A stretch of DNA of 64,000 bases from Phaseolus vulgaris (GCF_000499845.2 NC_023749.2:38130105-38194104), one strand, 5' to 3'. Numbered from the stretch's first letter, positions 34,062 through 47,447 are shown. The notes: generated from the letters alone by a model not told the origin. Numbers and translations: made by a program.

Positions 34062-35511
34062 TGAAGGTACAATTGGATCTAGAAGGAGGGTTGAATAGAG
34101 CCTGGACTTTATTCGAGTACCAGAAAAATTATCGCAGCAAATACAATATCTAAAAGATAAAAGATAAAGAGAGAAAGAGAGAAGTACACACAAATTTTAT
34201 ATTGGCTCATCCAATTCTTAGGCTACATCCAATCCTCTCAAGCAACCTGCTTAAGAGCCTTTTTCTGCATAAGTATTGTACACCTCTCCAGGTACATAAG
34301 TATTCTAAACCTCTCTAAGTACAAGTATTGTACACCTCTTTAGGTACGAAGTACCTCTCCAGGTAACAAGTATTTTACACCTCTTCAAATACATGCATTC
34401 TACACCTCTCCAAATACAAGTATTCTTCATCTCTCCAGGTAAAAGTATTATACATCTCTCAAGGTAGCTAGTCTTAATCTCTTCCTAAGACTAAGACCTT
34501 TCAATAAGTGAGAAACACTTTCAATCCAAAAACAATGAAAGTGCACAAGGTTATCTTCACACAGTGAAAGATTTATAATGTATGGCTCATTCCCCAAACA
34601 ATAAGTGCTCTAAATAGCAAATATGAAATACAGTCAGAGTAAGACTATGCACACAATAAAGTCTGATCACATTGTATATTTGTGGTCTCTTGTGTTGTAG
34701 TATTATTCATCTTCAAGGTCCTTACATAGCTTTCAGATTATGATCGTTGAAAATTTGAACTCTTCTCTTGTTCACATAGCCATTTAATGTTGGATATGGA
34801 AGTTCTTTAATCTGATAGATTTTTATGCACCTTGAACTTTAAATATAATTTGAATTATTTCTTTCTTTGTCCAAATATGAACATTGATACTTCAATATTA
34901 TAAGTATTTATATCATATCCTTCACTACTGTGTTTTGTTCTTCATCTTCTTTTCATTAGACATTGAATTTGATAACTTTTGCTTTGATTGAATTATGCAC
35001 GTCTTTGAGCGTGTGAAACAATTTAAATTGTTTCCTTTTAATATTCTTATATGAATGTTAACCATTTAATGTTTTGTGATTGATTCGTCAATCATCTTGT
35101 CACGTTGTACCTCCATGGATAAGGAAATGTTTCCTTTAATGTACTCTCCATGTCATCTTCATTTGATATTTAGTTGAAACTCTTTGAATTATTTCCTCTT
35201 GTCATTCATTTGAACGTTCACACTTATTCATACCAAATATCTTTCATTCTTGTATTGGACATTGAATTAGGAATGTTCTTATTTTAGCTTTGAATACGTT
35301 TTTTTAACTTGATTACTTTCCAAATAAATTTGTTTTGTATGCTTCTTCTAAGGAATTATTAAATGATGCTTTAATGCTTGATTGTGCTAATCTTGTTCCT
35401 TAGCTTCATGGTTTCCTTAGTTAGATGCCGAGTATGAAAAATTTGGATATTGATTTGTATGCGTCTTTATGTTCCTAAAATAAATTTAGAAACCTTTCGT
35501 GAATTCTAACA
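34062..35511 (-). repeat. 5' LTR of the minus-strand copia element
   Basis: It runs from TGAAGGTACAATTGG to GAATTCTAACA on the plus strand, about 1,450 bp, next to the primer-binding site. Several degenerate copies of 'acaagtattctacacctct' lie at 34,270-34,460. It matches the split LTR at 16.1-20.7 kb. Confidence 0.85.
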
Positions 35512-36860
35512 ATCAATATAATCTTTATAGTAAGACATGAGTATTGTTAAAAAGAATATTTTCTAATATCTCTAAATTATTAATACTTTTTATTCTCAAA
35601 TTTTAATTCAGAAGTACATTATCAAGAATTTTCAAATTAACTTAAATTAAACATTTAAGTGCAGATAGATTTAATTTGGGTTATACATATAATTCTAAAA
35701 ACTATTTAATAGATTATCAATCATATACTCTATTTTTTGAAATCTTTCTTATACAGATTTTGAATAAGATTAATAAAGCATATTTGTACTCGAAATTATT
35801 TTATAATCACTATTAGGAAAATATATTTCTTCCTTGAAACATTTAAGAATATGTACAAAAACAATTTCTATTGTATTTCAAATCAATTTCGCAAACACAT
35901 TCTATTCTTAGTTTAACCTATTCTTTTTTTATTTAAATCATTTTAAGTTATTTCGCAATATCAAAATAGCATGAAAACATTTGATAATCATTTGAACATA
36001 TATAGAATGTAAATACTGAGTTCATGAACTTCCCTTTAAAAATCCTCCAACACGCATCATCGTCAGTCACATGTGTGACTTAATCATTGTTTGACGCGCT
36101 GTAGAGCCTTTAATAACTATGAATTATGTTAACGATAACATTAATAAAAGATAATCTTACAGTGATATCATTAATTTCATACGGATACGACAACCCTCAA
36201 TTGTATCTACAGTTGACGCAGTCCTCTTGTTGAGTAAAAAGAGTGGGATTTGACTAAATAAGAAATATATTTTTATAAACCCATCACCACAAACCTCGTC
36301 TATTTTAGAATATGATCGCACCTCATAGTAGCTGAGGAACTAGGGATAAATCCTATCCCATCATATTTTCAAACATAGTAAGTTCCTATTTACTTTAAAT
36401 ATTTAGTGTTCCTACTTTTTCTTGTGAGTTTTTCATCAATCTTGATGGAGTCAATTGAGAAAAGTGATCCTCTCGACTTGATAAACCTTATACTGAAAAT
36501 TTTGGTTATGTGTGTATAACTTGCTTTAGGTCCTTAGGTTTTGTGTAACATTATTGATTAAATTTAGGAGATTGCTTTGAAGTAAAGCATTTCGAGCAAG
36601 GGAAGTTATTTATGTTTTTATAAAACCTTAGGACAACTAATTTTGACAATAAGTTAATCTAGTAACTGAATTATATGTTAAAGTATAAAGTTAGTTAAAC
36701 TGAGTTTTCATTATGGTTTGATGAATATATGAATTTGATTGATTTAGATTGTATTGAAATGATTGAATGATGATGTTTGAACAAATTATAGTTTGGATTG
36801 GTCCTTTCGAATTGTTTAAAAGTTGTATTATTGGAAAGTTGTTGAAACCATTCTCGATAA
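35512..36860. other. AT-rich non-coding DNA
   Basis: No gene is supported. A 'ggatacgacaaccctc' word at about 36,183 resembles an LTR-end motif also seen near 23.7 kb; otherwise nothing is recognisable. Confidence 0.4.
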
Positions 36861-37340
36861 TGAATTAAGACAATCCTCGCTCAAGCCAAAATAGCAATGC
36901 ACTCAAGCTTGTTCTTGGCCCTATTTACGCTCAAGGAAAGAAATTCTCACTCAAGCGAAGAAATTCTTACTCAAGTGAAGAAATTTTCAAAGAAAAAAAC
37001 AAAAATGAAAATCAACCCTCTCAACCTTGTTTTCGCTCAAGCTAAAATATTCTCACACAAGACTAAAAAAAAGTTCTTTCTTTTTTTCTTTCTTTTCTTT
37101 CCTTTTCTTCTTTGTCTCTTCAAAGAATTTAATTATGTATGTGAAATAGCTTGCTCTTGCCCTGTTTTCGCTCAAGCGAAGAAATTCTCACTCAAGTTAA
37201 AAAAAACTTCTTTCTTTCTTTTATTTTATTCTTTTCTTGTCTCTTCAATTAATTTGATCATGTATGAAAGCTTTTATAAATGTAGAGTGAATGTTAGTTT
37301 GTATATTCAATTGATTTGTGAAAATTTAAAATGATATGTA
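36861..37340. repeat. 'Cgctcaagcgaag' repeats and a tandem duplication
   Basis: Variants of CGCTCAAGCGAAGAAATTCTCACTC recur at about 36,875, 36,935, 36,955, 37,030 and 37,168. The segment 37,023-37,157 is imperfectly duplicated at 37,160-37,272 with a pyrimidine tract in each. A 145-residue frame across it reflects the repeat and is not called as a gene. The pattern fits LTR sequence. Confidence 0.6.
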
Positions 37341-39118
37341 TTGTATGAGAATGATGGAATTATATGAAATTGAGGTCGTGCATTTGGGATAATGTGTGAG
37401 TCGTTGTTTACTTGTGTATTAGGTATTAACACCTATGTTGTAACAGATATTCTTTAGTTTCACTGATGGTCTAAGTCATATAGACTAATATATCAAATGG
37501 TGAGAAGTTAATAAGGGAGTTCTTACACACCATGACCATATGTAGATACACACAACTTGGGTTGTAATGAACTTAGGTTGATCCTTACTCTTTGGTTCGC
37601 TTATAAATTTGAGTCTTGGGTATTAGATCAAATTTAGTCTCTAGTAGGGGATACTTAATACGATTCTTCTGGAAGACATAAGTTGATATTCCGCTTGTTG
37701 ATTATCCTTGATGTATAGATCCATGTGTAGTCTATATGGATATTGGAATGAAATTTGATTATTCTTCTTAGTACATGAATTTTGTATGTTTATGTTTGAT
37801 TGAAAAAGATATTGGATTATTTATGAATTATTAATCTAATTGTTTCTTTTTACTTGTATTTTTGTATGTTAGAAATTTATTTCAATAATTTACTCTTACA
37901 TATCTTTGTTTTGTGAACCGAGACGATTGTATTACATACACAAACAAATATAGATACAAGTGCATAATCATGTGAAATATTATAAAAATATATATAATTA
38001 CACTTATTCTTATGAATATCTTGTATTTATCTAAGTTTTAGGTGTATATAAATAAGATTTTAAAATACTTTATGCATGCTATAGACCTGTTAGATTCATA
38101 ACATAATAATTAGTGAATATTTGGAATGTTAACAACATTATCCTTGAAATACACTAGCATTCATTTTATATGAAATATTCAACACTTTTTTTTATCACTT
38201 TTTAATTTTTTAATCGATTCAAATCCAAATTCAGAATTGGAGACAGATCTTCCTTGAGTTTTGTGAGGACTAGAAAGGAATCCAACATAATATATGACAT
38301 GCCTTCATAGATTCATTTTAGAATTCGAACTCAGTAAAAAAATATCTCATTTTTGCAGATTCTCTTTCCTTAACAGGGCATTTCAGTCAAATTTCTTCAT
38401 CAATACTTTTAAAAGTAAAAAAATGAATATAAACCTTTTTATAAACTGAAATATAAAAATTTCTCAACATATTTTAAGCCCCTCAAAACTAAAGTAAAAT
38501 AAAAGAATGATAGACTAGTTAATTAATTACTTTAGTTTTAAATAATAATTGATTCTTCTATAAGATTGAGCCCATGCCCAAACCAAATGCACATATACCG
38601 AGGTTATTTATTACATTGAGAAAATATAAGACTAAAGACATTATATACGACATACTAGGAGCGGCTTTCCCAAACCCAATTATTAAAATCAATTATGTAT
38701 TTACATTGGTGCCTTTCACTATTGAATATTTGATGATGATTGTATTTTGGTCTTTTTAGGAACTTTCCTTTACCTCAATTATTGGAAAAAGACATTCGGA
38801 TGGGCCTTTTCACAAACAACTAACAATGATAGGACAAAGCTACCACTAGAAGAAAGAAAATCAAAGTAATGTTGAATTCAATTTCACTCCACTCACATAT
38901 AAGAAAGAAAATAAAAAGATTTTAAAAAATCCTAAAAATACAACCACTAATAGGAAATCGAATTTGTTATATTAGAAAAATTATAAATTATAAATTTTAA
39001 TTTTTTAAGTTATAATTTGATTTGGGAATAGGGTGGAAAATGTCATATCAAATTGCATGGTATAAATACAACCTCAGTCATTTATAATGAGTTTGAGTGT
39101 ATTTATTTATTTATTATA
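37341..39118. other. Non-coding DNA, probable LTR debris
   Basis: 37,380-38,110 has LTR-like composition but no primer-binding site or partner; 38,110-39,118 is AT-rich. No gene is supported. Confidence 0.35.
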
Positions 39119-39450
39119 AAAGAAATTATTAAATAGAAATTAATTTTAATAATCAGAAATAATTAGTTAGTATTTTAATTAAATTAGATATTATTCTAAA
39201 TATTAAATAAATTATTGATATTTAAAATATTTTTTATAATTAATTAATAGTTTTTATTATTAATAAATAATTTTTAAATTAATATCTAATTAGCTACTAA
39301 TTTTAAAATCTAAAATATTATTTATGAATAATAAAAATTATTTTAAATATCAATAATTTTTTTCTATATTTAAAATAATATTTAATTTAATCAATATAAT
39401 AATTAATTATTATTGTTTTTAAAATTAATTTTTATTTAATGATTTTCTTG
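39119..39450. repeat. 330-bp AT-rich palindrome (foldback MITE-like)
   Basis: The left arm (from AAAGAAATTATT) and the right arm (to ATGATTTTCTT) are reverse complements over about 160 bp each, centred near 39,284, with scattered mismatches. It has almost no G or C and codes nothing. It is probably a foldback or MITE insertion; a target duplication is hard to see in AT-rich flanks. Confidence 0.75.
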
Positions 39451-40316
39451 TCAAATATTTCTTAAAAATCTCTAGTATTATAAAAATATCTACAAAACTA
39501 ATAAGCCTAACTAGGTTAATGAGACATAGAGGGTCACTAAATTTAGTTTATCACAACAAGTATTAGTTGTTTTTTAAAAACTAATATTAGAAAAATACGA
39601 AAAATTTAATAAATAATGAATTATTTTATTAGAATGGACAGACACAATATGCACATGTCTTCTTCTCGGTACGTGATAAAAAAAACTTGATAGAAGTTTT
39701 ACAAACATAACTAAGCAATAAAAAAAATTAAGATAAAAACGGAAAAAAAATAATTATGGTTGTAGCTTTTGTTGAATCATCGTGCTATTATAATAGAATA
39801 TACTCACTCAATATTTTAAAAAGTATCTTAATTATTGTAAATACACATGCACCTTCCTCATACTCACCTTCCTCATGTTTTTGATAAATTGATACACGTC
39901 TCCCTTATTTATTTTATAAAAAAAGAATTAACTTATATTCATAAAAATGATTTGGATTTATTTTTCATAATTTTTATTTATGTTTTAGTCATATAATATT
40001 TTAAAATAAAATAAGGAAGTAAGTATATTTTATTAAAAATCTAAGAAAAATTAGTGTCAATTATTAAATATAAAAAAAATTAATGACTATTTAAAAATAT
40101 AGGAGATGTGCATGTCATTTTACTATAATAAGTAAATATAGGAGAGTATATAAATATATATATAAATAAATATATATATATATATGATGAGTAAATACTT
40201 ATTTTTGTCCTTTAAAGATGCTGCATTTGAAAGCTAGGTTCTTGAAAGAATTTTAGTTTAGGTCTCTATAATTTTCACATATCATAATATGCTATTTTTA
40301 ATAGTAATAAATTGGC

Positions 40317-40357
<41 letters not shown>

Positions 40358-41235
40358 TATATGTGTGTAATTTTTTATTTTTTATTAATCTTGTCTTTTA
40401 TATATGGATGTATTTTTGGACATAACTTTATGTGGATATTATTTTTGGTTTATTTTAGTTGCATTGGATTCTATATTCTTTAGGCTTTAGAATGGAAGTA
40501 TAGTTTGTTGGATTTGTAGTTTTTTTACTATTTTTTATGATTTTTTTAAAGTTGAGACAAATTTGCTAAACTTTTGTAGGATAACCCATGCAAATTCAAT
40601 TTTCTTTATTTTAACTTAAATTTTTGTACTTTGACTTATGGACTTAATTGAAGTCCACATTTAGCTCTATCTTTACTTTAAATTTCAGATCATACATAAA
40701 GTCTAAAAGTGTTCTCAACGTGTAGACATAAATCATTTGTTTAATTTTCTCTACTAGTAATATCTCTTCATCTCGTTTTCTTTTTTCTCTTGAAATTTCA
40801 TTTTAACTCTTCCTCTTCTTTTCTCAATTTCATTTTCTATTCCTCATCAAGGGAAAACTAATTTCGGATGATCAATTCAAAGAACTAAGATCAAACAAGC
40901 TTAATTGAATTTGAACCCAATTTTTAATGCTCCAAATTTGTTCATTCTTCTCTAATTTCGATTTTGCACTTTGTGATTACAATTGTGTTTCTATTTCTAT
41001 AAATCAAATCAAAAATCAATTTAATCTTTATTTGATAATTAGATATGGATTAGATTAAATGATATTTTAATTTGATTTGTATAACTAGTTTAATTAATTG
41101 ATTGAATCTATTAATTATTCAAACTTAGATTTGAATCTTTAGAAAATTGTAGTGAGAAGAATTATTTGGTTCTTGAATCTTTGAGTTGACCTTTTCATCT
41201 TTTTATTTTTGACTTTGCAATTTGTTTTATGTTTT
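39451..41235. other. AT-rich non-coding DNA with microsatellites
   Basis: Short (TA)n tracts near 40,150-40,185 and an (ATT)n-(AT)n run at 40,319-40,362 are present. No gene is supported. Confidence 0.6.
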
Positions 41236-41596
41236 ATTACGAAGTAGACTTTAAGCCTAACTCAACCCCATAAAACCGGCTCATGAGGTTGAGGTTTGCA
41301 CCTAGTTATATACAATGAAATGTCCTCATCTCTAGTATGTGTGGGATAACATATGATGAGTGGTCCGGCCCGATAGTGGGTGGCCTGATAAGGCCAACAA
41401 ACACTCGCTAGGATAAGCTTTAAATGACTCTGATACCATATTAAGAAGTGAACTTTAAGCCTAACTCAACCTCATAAAACCAGCTCATGGGGTGAGGTGT
41501 GTGGGATCTCCAACACACCCCCTCACGCCTCGTGCAAACCTCACCCCATGAGTCGATTTTATGGAGTTGAGTTAGACTTAAAGTCCACTTCGTAAT
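41236..41596. mobile_element. Foldback MITE with long terminal inverted repeats
   Basis: The left end ATTACGAAGTAGACTTTAAG and the right end are inverted repeats over more than 60 bp, continuing as related inner segments (CCATAAAACCGGCTCATG). ATGTTTT precedes and ATGTTTC follows it, a possible 7-bp target duplication. With 361 bp and no coding capacity, it is a non-autonomous DNA element. The sequence resembles a repeat that I recall as common in legumes; its superfamily is not determined. Confidence 0.75.
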
Positions 41597-41839
41597 ATGT
41601 TTCAAACTCTGTTTTACATTTTCAATATATAAGCCCCTAGATTAATTTGTGCAGGAAGAATGTTAAAGATTGAATGCAATCAATATGTGTCCTTTGAGGA
41701 TCGACCTAAGTTGTAATCTATATTCTAAATTTTATAGAAAACTTAAAATCTTTTATTTCAAGAACCACATTGAAAATCACTCTAACCACAAGTTTTTGAA
41801 AAACTTAAGAACGATATGCTTCTGAAAGATGAAAGTATA

Positions 41840-42540
41840 GGAAAAATACCTGAAGTTGGAGAGGATAACAAGACCACAAACAGCATACTACCTGAGAATG
41901 TTGTTAAGATGCTAGATGGTCTAGTCACTATTATATGATCTAATACTCACTAGACAACCTCATTATAAGAGAGTTTATAGGTTTTAATGATAACAAACAA
42001 TATAAGATGTGTTAAAGATATAACAAAATCCACTAATGTGCAAGTATTAAGTTTAACCTAATAAAGAATCTATAGTATTAACCTATTAGATGATTTCACA
42101 TGATAGACAGTTTTACCGTACAACAACATGATAGACGGTATAACAAAGTTAGACTTGCTAGACTTTCCAGTAGATTGCAACATGCAAGATGATCTTCAAA
42201 CGTGAAACACATTAGACAATATAGTCATCTTTATCGCGTTAGATGATCCAGTTTTTATTTTCGTGATAGACGATATATCAAATTAGGAAGTTTCTAAACT
42301 TATTCTACGTATTCTTAAACTGTTTTCTAATCATCTTTAAATATTTTTAAATCTTGCCTTAATTATATTTACTCATTTGAATCAAAGTTTTCAATAAACA
42401 TGTCTGATTTGAAAAGTTTTTAAATATGAACATAAAATAGAGTATTTCAACAACTTCCTATATTTGTTGTTTGATTATGTTTGAATGAAATGTATCTTTT
42501 GAAATAATTATAACCTATTTTAGTATTGTAACATGTGAGC
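41840..42540. repeat. LTR-like fragment with 'agacgat' motifs
   Basis: Repeated words such as 'gatagacggtata', 'gttagatgatcc' and 'gatagacgatat' at 42,070-42,270 match other fragments in the window. The copia gag-protease remnant at 44.4 kb is on the same side, so this may belong to its upstream LTR; that is inference. Confidence 0.35.
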
Positions 42541-43985
42541 ACCTCATTTCTTCCGAGTAAATAAAAGTTATTTTTTTAAAAAAAAACATAAAAAAGAGCA
42601 AAAAATAATAATAAAAACCTCACGTTTTCTCTCCACACCTCTCAAACACTCATCTCACGGTCACTTTTTGCACCCTAGAACCCATACAGCTTTGTTCTTA
42701 CATTCTTTCTAGGTGCCCCTGTTAGGGGTTTCTTTCATTTTGCAAATAAGGTTTTGATGCGTGGGGGTTTACGTGAATGGTGGTCTTGGGGTTTCTTTTT
42801 GCATGCACTAAACATTGTTGCTGCATGTGTTTTTATTTTTGAAGCATGAGAGGCCGTTGTCCTCACTCCCTTTTACACAAATGGAGCCACTCCTGCTATT
42901 TGTTTATTTTGTTTTTGCTTCTCCATTTCTCATTTTTGCAGCATGTTTTTTGTTTTCGTGCCAAATTAAATGTTCATGCAGTGACCACCTTTGTTGTCTC
43001 ATACCTCAGTTTTGTGCCTTTCTGTGCTGCCCCAAATTCACGCTGCAGCTAGATAGGTGAGGCTCCATTTTGTGCCAATTTTGAAAAAGGAAACGGAGAG
43101 TAAGAAGACAACAAAACAAATGGGGCCCGCCATTTTATTCTTTCATGCATCAATTGTTTTTTGCCCCTCGTATTAATATTCTCACTCCCATTATTTTGCT
43201 ATCTACACTACGCTTATTACTTTTGTGTTTTGTAAACCCTCCTTTTTCATATACACACTGCTTTCTTTAAAGGACATGGGCTCATTAGACTGACCCAGCA
43301 GTACTCGCCAACCCTTTTTATTTATGCACCTACCAGCTTTTATTTTCTTAAAAAATAATATATATTTCTAAAAAATAATCGCATGACTATTTGCATGATT
43401 ATAAGTATCATATTTTTCTCAGTACCTTTTTTTTCGACAAATTAAAAACAAACAGTATGAATTATGAAAATTCCAAAAAACTATAAAAATTTCAAAAAAT
43501 TTTAAAAAAATTTAAAAAAAAAAAAAAAAATATTTTTATTCCAGAACTACATGATCCATGGTTTTCTATTATAAACAAAAATATATGAGAGCAAAGTCTA
43601 TCTTTGTCAGGTTCACTTCTTCAAAATTTTAGTTTCACTTTTTCAAAAGTTTAAGTCGTACTCGCACAAACATTTTCAACTAGCTTAACTTTATAACTAC
43701 ATAAACCTTGTTTTTCGTTATGAATGGAAATATGTAGGCTAAGGTTTATTCTTGTTGGCCCAAATAAGAAAATCTAAAAATATTTTGTTTTTGTTTTTTT
43801 CTAGGGAAAAATAAGCATTCTAAAGAACCACACTTGTTTTGCGTATTTAATTAAGGTTACAATCTTTGGACGGATGTCGTAGGGGTATTAATACCTTCCC
43901 TACATGTAACCAACTCCGGGATCCCAAATTTGGTTCATAGACCATTTTATCGATTTTTTGTAGTTTTCTACAATAAATTATGGTG
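42541..43985 (+). repeat. Probable Tat/Ogre-type gypsy LTR
   Basis: The stretch at 43,869-43,912 (GGACGGATGTCGTAGGGG and TACCTTCCCTACATGTAACC) and the following 'tggtggtgactcc' at about 43,981 resemble the conserved 3' part of Tat/Ogre LTRs and the sequence next to it. The interior has UTR-like and homopolymer sequence (A-run at 43,510-43,530). The left end is not resolved and no gag follows. Confidence 0.45.
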
Positions 43986-44369
43986 GTGACTCCTATATTT
44001 GTTTTATGCAATAATTAATGTTACTACTAAGGTTCTAGTATAGAGGGGTTTTAAAATGAAATTCTGAATTTAATTGTATATGATTCTGATATAACATTCA
44101 AATTGTTTCTATAAATTTTGTACATCACTAAAGATGCACAGTTAGATCAAATCAAAAGTTTTCTTATAGAGTGTCTAACAGAAAAATGAAGGTGTTACAC
44201 TTCAAGATCACTTCAAGATTTCAACAGACTTGAGGATTAGAAAAATCAAGCTTCAAAGTTTAAGATATAAATATATAGGATTTTGAAGTTCAACATCAAC
44301 TGATAAACACTCAAGACATGTAGAAATCTTCAAATCAAAATATGATAAACATGTAGATTTCCTTAACAT

Positions 44370-45160
44370 TCCTTCTCTTACAAAGGCTTATGAAGAAATT
44401 GTTTCATATAATGCATATATTATATCTAAATATAAAGCATTAAAAAGAACATTTAAAAATTCTAGCATAGTAGTAGAGAGTTTGCAAAAGAGACAATATT
44501 GTTTTAAAAAGTCTTGTTGAGAAAAATTATGAGCTTTCACAAGCAAATAGTAGATTATGTGAAGAGAATAAGGGTCTAAAGTAGAACCTAGAAACTAAAA
44601 GCATGAATCATGATAAGGTGGAAAAAGAAATGTTTTTACTCAAAGAGAAAATGAATAAAAGACAAATTGAACCCTCTAATAATCAAACAGTAGATAATAT
44701 AGTTTCTGAAATTTTTGTTTTACAAAAAATATGTTCCCAATTTGATATTTGTGGGAAATCTTTGGATTTCTTGGTAAGAAATTCAACGAATTCTCATAAA
44801 GAAAACTAGGGTACGGTACAAGGAACAACTTTTGAAAGAAAAAAACACATCTTGTTAATTCTTTTGCGTATGGTATCTCTAAAAAAGTCCATGGAGAAAA
44901 GCTAACCACAAAGGACCCAGATATGTATGGCTAACTAAGAGTAATATAATATCTCTTGCATATGTTCTTAACTCAAGCAAGAAGACCCCTATATTGGTAC
45001 ATAGACAATGGCTGCTCACGACACATGATAGGAGAAAAGTCCATATTCCTAAGCCTTCAAATGAAGAAATGAGGCAAGGTGATCTTTAGAGGAAACCAAC
45101 ACAATCAGGTGACTGGTGGTGGTCTGGAAAGTTTGGAACCTTCTATGTGCATTAATAATG
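44370..45160 (+). pseudogene. Degenerate copia gag C-terminus and protease
   Basis: A broken coiled-coil gag segment (PSLTKAYEEIVSYNAYI; later ENKGLK, KVEKEMFLLKEKMN) is followed at about 44,998-45,035 by YIDNGCSRHMIGEKSI, the protease active-site region with the catalytic Ser of DSG changed to Asn. Stops at several points show it is dead. It matches the SIRE-like gag-protease arrangement at 13.7-14.4 kb. Confidence 0.7.
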
Positions 45161-46048
45161 TTTTATTAGTAGACAATATAAAATCTTTTATGTTTATTAA
45201 TTGCAACAAATTAAAATCTGAGAACATTTTCTTCTCATTCAATTATTTTTTTTAACACTAAACGCCTTGGTTTTTTAGATTTATAATAATTTTTATATTT
45301 TGAATTAGGACATGCCTTTTTAGCCAATATCAATGACATATTGAAGAACCCAGATATAAAATTTACTTGATTTGAACATGTATTTTAGTTACAACAAAAC
45401 TTCCAATCCATAAAAATTACACTGAAATTTGGCATAAAAAAAGAACCTTAAAGAATACAATGGAAAAAGAACAAAGCAACAATAAACAATATATTTTTAT
45501 GATTTTTAAGACTTACTAATGATCTAAAAGTAAGTATAGAACTCAAAACCTAAAATGAAAAGCACCAAAACCTTATACACTACTTTTTTTTATGAGACAT
45601 TTTCTCAAACACCTTGTGTGCAATTCAAAGAAACATTTCTTCAAACACTTTGGGGACACTACTAATCATGGAATTTTATGAAAATTAAGGAAATACAAGA
45701 CAAGTAAAAAAACAAAACTCATATTATAACATGTAAACAACACAAACCAACCGATTGAAATTGAAGAAAAACCCAAAACAACAAAGAAACTATGTGGTCA
45801 ACACAAAGAACACACCTATATGGGTTGATGTTTGTTCGGTTCAGTGAAAGAATTAACATGATTTGAAGTAATTAAAATGATCAACAATAAGATTAAATGG
45901 TGGAAAACAAAAATTAAATGGTGGAAATTGAAACAAATTGAAGAAACATCATAAACATGGTTCAAACAACATAAAACACAAAGACAATGAACTAAAAAAC
46001 TTATTTGTGTGATGCAATCGAAGCTTTAATTACCAACTGATGGAGTTC
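45161..46048. other. Non-coding AT-rich DNA
   Basis: A-rich sequence without recognisable coding or terminal motifs; perhaps remnants of the copia element above or an LTR leader. Confidence 0.4.
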
Positions 46049-46575
46049 TCCTTTTTTTTATTAGCAAAGAATAAAAATAAATTAGATGGAATACTTCAGG
46101 GGTATCCCAACCCTTATACAAAACCCAAAGACCGTCTAAACCAGTCTCTGGATCAACTACATCGTGCCAGAAGCAACGCTGCTAACTACATAAAAACAGA
46201 AACCTACACCTACAAACACCCTACAACAAGAAAAACAGCCAACAGCTTCTAAAAGGCCACCTCCTCAACACCAAAGTGTGCCCACTTGAAAGGGATCTTA
46301 CTTTTCCATAATTCTAAAACTATTACAGATTCTGTTATGAGTTCCTTTCCACAGCATTCCTCATGCACCTTTGACTTTGGTTCACCAGCACTCCAGCACC
46401 CACCCTATCAAGCCACCAACTTCACATTGCCAATGCTTTAGTAACAATACACTTTAAAGACAAAGCACTCCCCCTCCACATCATCCCAAACAATCAACCA
46501 TACAACTCTAACTAGCACCCCATCTGGGGAGTTGTACACCAGAAGGCCAGGACCAAACTACGTCTACAGCTCCGT
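46049..46575 (-). mobile_element. LINE 3' end
   Basis: A T-run at 46,051-46,059 is the reverse complement of a poly(A) tail, preceded on the minus strand by CTTTGCTAATAAA and CCCCTGAAGTATTCC. I recall similar sequences at the 3' ends of plant LINEs. The same tail sequence forms the 110-bp insert at 1,324. No RT motifs are included, so it is a 5'-truncated copy. The right boundary is approximate. Confidence 0.55.
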
Positions 46576-46599
46576 CATAAATTCTTCATTTGAAATTGA

Positions 46600-47376
46600 T
46601 TTTTTGATGAAGAAGTTGATGGCAGGGGAAGATAGGATCAAGAAAAGGTGAAAACCATGGAAAATTGGCTAGGAGAATGGTATTGGGAAGGAGGTTAGAC
46701 CAACCTTTTAAAAAGTCCCTTGGATTCTCAATCTAGGAGAGTGAGAGCAAAAGATAAGAGAGATTAAGAGAGGAAGGGAAAACCAATATTGGCAGCAATC
46801 AATACTCTATTCATAGTCAGATTATTACAAGACAAGCATATTTATTTATAGTGTTTGTTACTCCTAAAAATGACTATTAATATCTTAAAATTCTTTCCAT
46901 TCATGAGGTGACATGTGACACTCTAGAATCCTCTCCATTGGCATGTTCCCTTATGGCAATCCTGGTTTCAGGAAGCTCTCCATTCAAATGATGACAAGTG
47001 GCACAAGGGTGTTAAAGAGACATGAAGGAGGCGCATAAGGAGAAGCTAAGTGTCATAAGAATTTGAAGAGGCATCTTTGGAGAAGAGAATGAGGCGCCTA
47101 CTTGGAGTTTTGGGATGACGCAAAGTGGATGTCATATGGAAGTCTTATCTTGGCCTTAAGTTATAGAACTTAAGGCTCAAAATCCTAGATTAAATTGGCC
47201 CACAATACAAGGTCCAAAAATCCTATACGAAATACAAAGACTGAAATGAAATCCTAACTACTTTATACAATTTTTACAAAGCTAAAGAAGAAGAAGTCTC
47301 TAGAAAATAACTTCTAAAACATTGTTTTCTCTTTTCTTAGCCTGGATTTTCTAGTGGTTTGGATGGACCTTCATCA
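46600..47376 (-). repeat. Family X LTR, minus orientation
   Basis: On the minus strand it begins TGATGAAGGTCCATCC at 47,376 and continues with 'agttattttctagaga', 'tataaagtagttaggattt', 'tgggccaattta' and CTATAAATAAATATG (about 46,842). It aligns with 47,448 onward and 31,968-33,432 at roughly 70%. The left end is not precise. It interrupts Ty3 gag sequence on its right. Confidence 0.65.
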
Positions 47377-47447
47377 CTTAACCAAGGATGCTAGATCGTC
47401 TGCCTTGTGCTCTAATTTCGTATGATCAACAACATTGGTAGTCTCCA
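47377..47447 (-). pseudogene. Ty3/gypsy gag fragment between two LTRs
   Basis: The minus strand reads ETTNVVDHTKLEHKADDLAS, matching the segment after the gag core in Athila-like elements. It continues the gag at 49,373-50,139 once the X LTR is removed. Confidence 0.6.

Larger units (their letters stand above)
25925..35511 (-). mobile_element. Ty1/copia retrotransposon (SIRE-like LTR), broken by nested insertions
   Basis: Reading on the minus strand: 5' LTR (35,511-34,062), tRNA-Met primer-binding site, gag, protease, integrase, RT and RNase H in standard copia order, ending near 25,925. No 3' LTR is recognised downstream; the TRIM-like element lies there. Insertions are an LTR in gag with another LTR inside it, a family D LTR replacing the middle of RT, and a 1.7-kb LTR in RNase H. 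Stops and frameshifts occur in every domain. An intact relative would encode one polyprotein for reverse transcription and integration. Confidence 0.85.

Noticed and set aside
36897..37334. 145-residue plus-strand frame
   Set aside because: It reflects the 'cgctcaagcgaag' repeats and pyrimidine runs; both halves derive from a duplication.
42815..43060. Hydrophobic cysteine-rich frames
   Set aside because: Two overlapping frames in an LTR-like leader region; no conservation signal visible.
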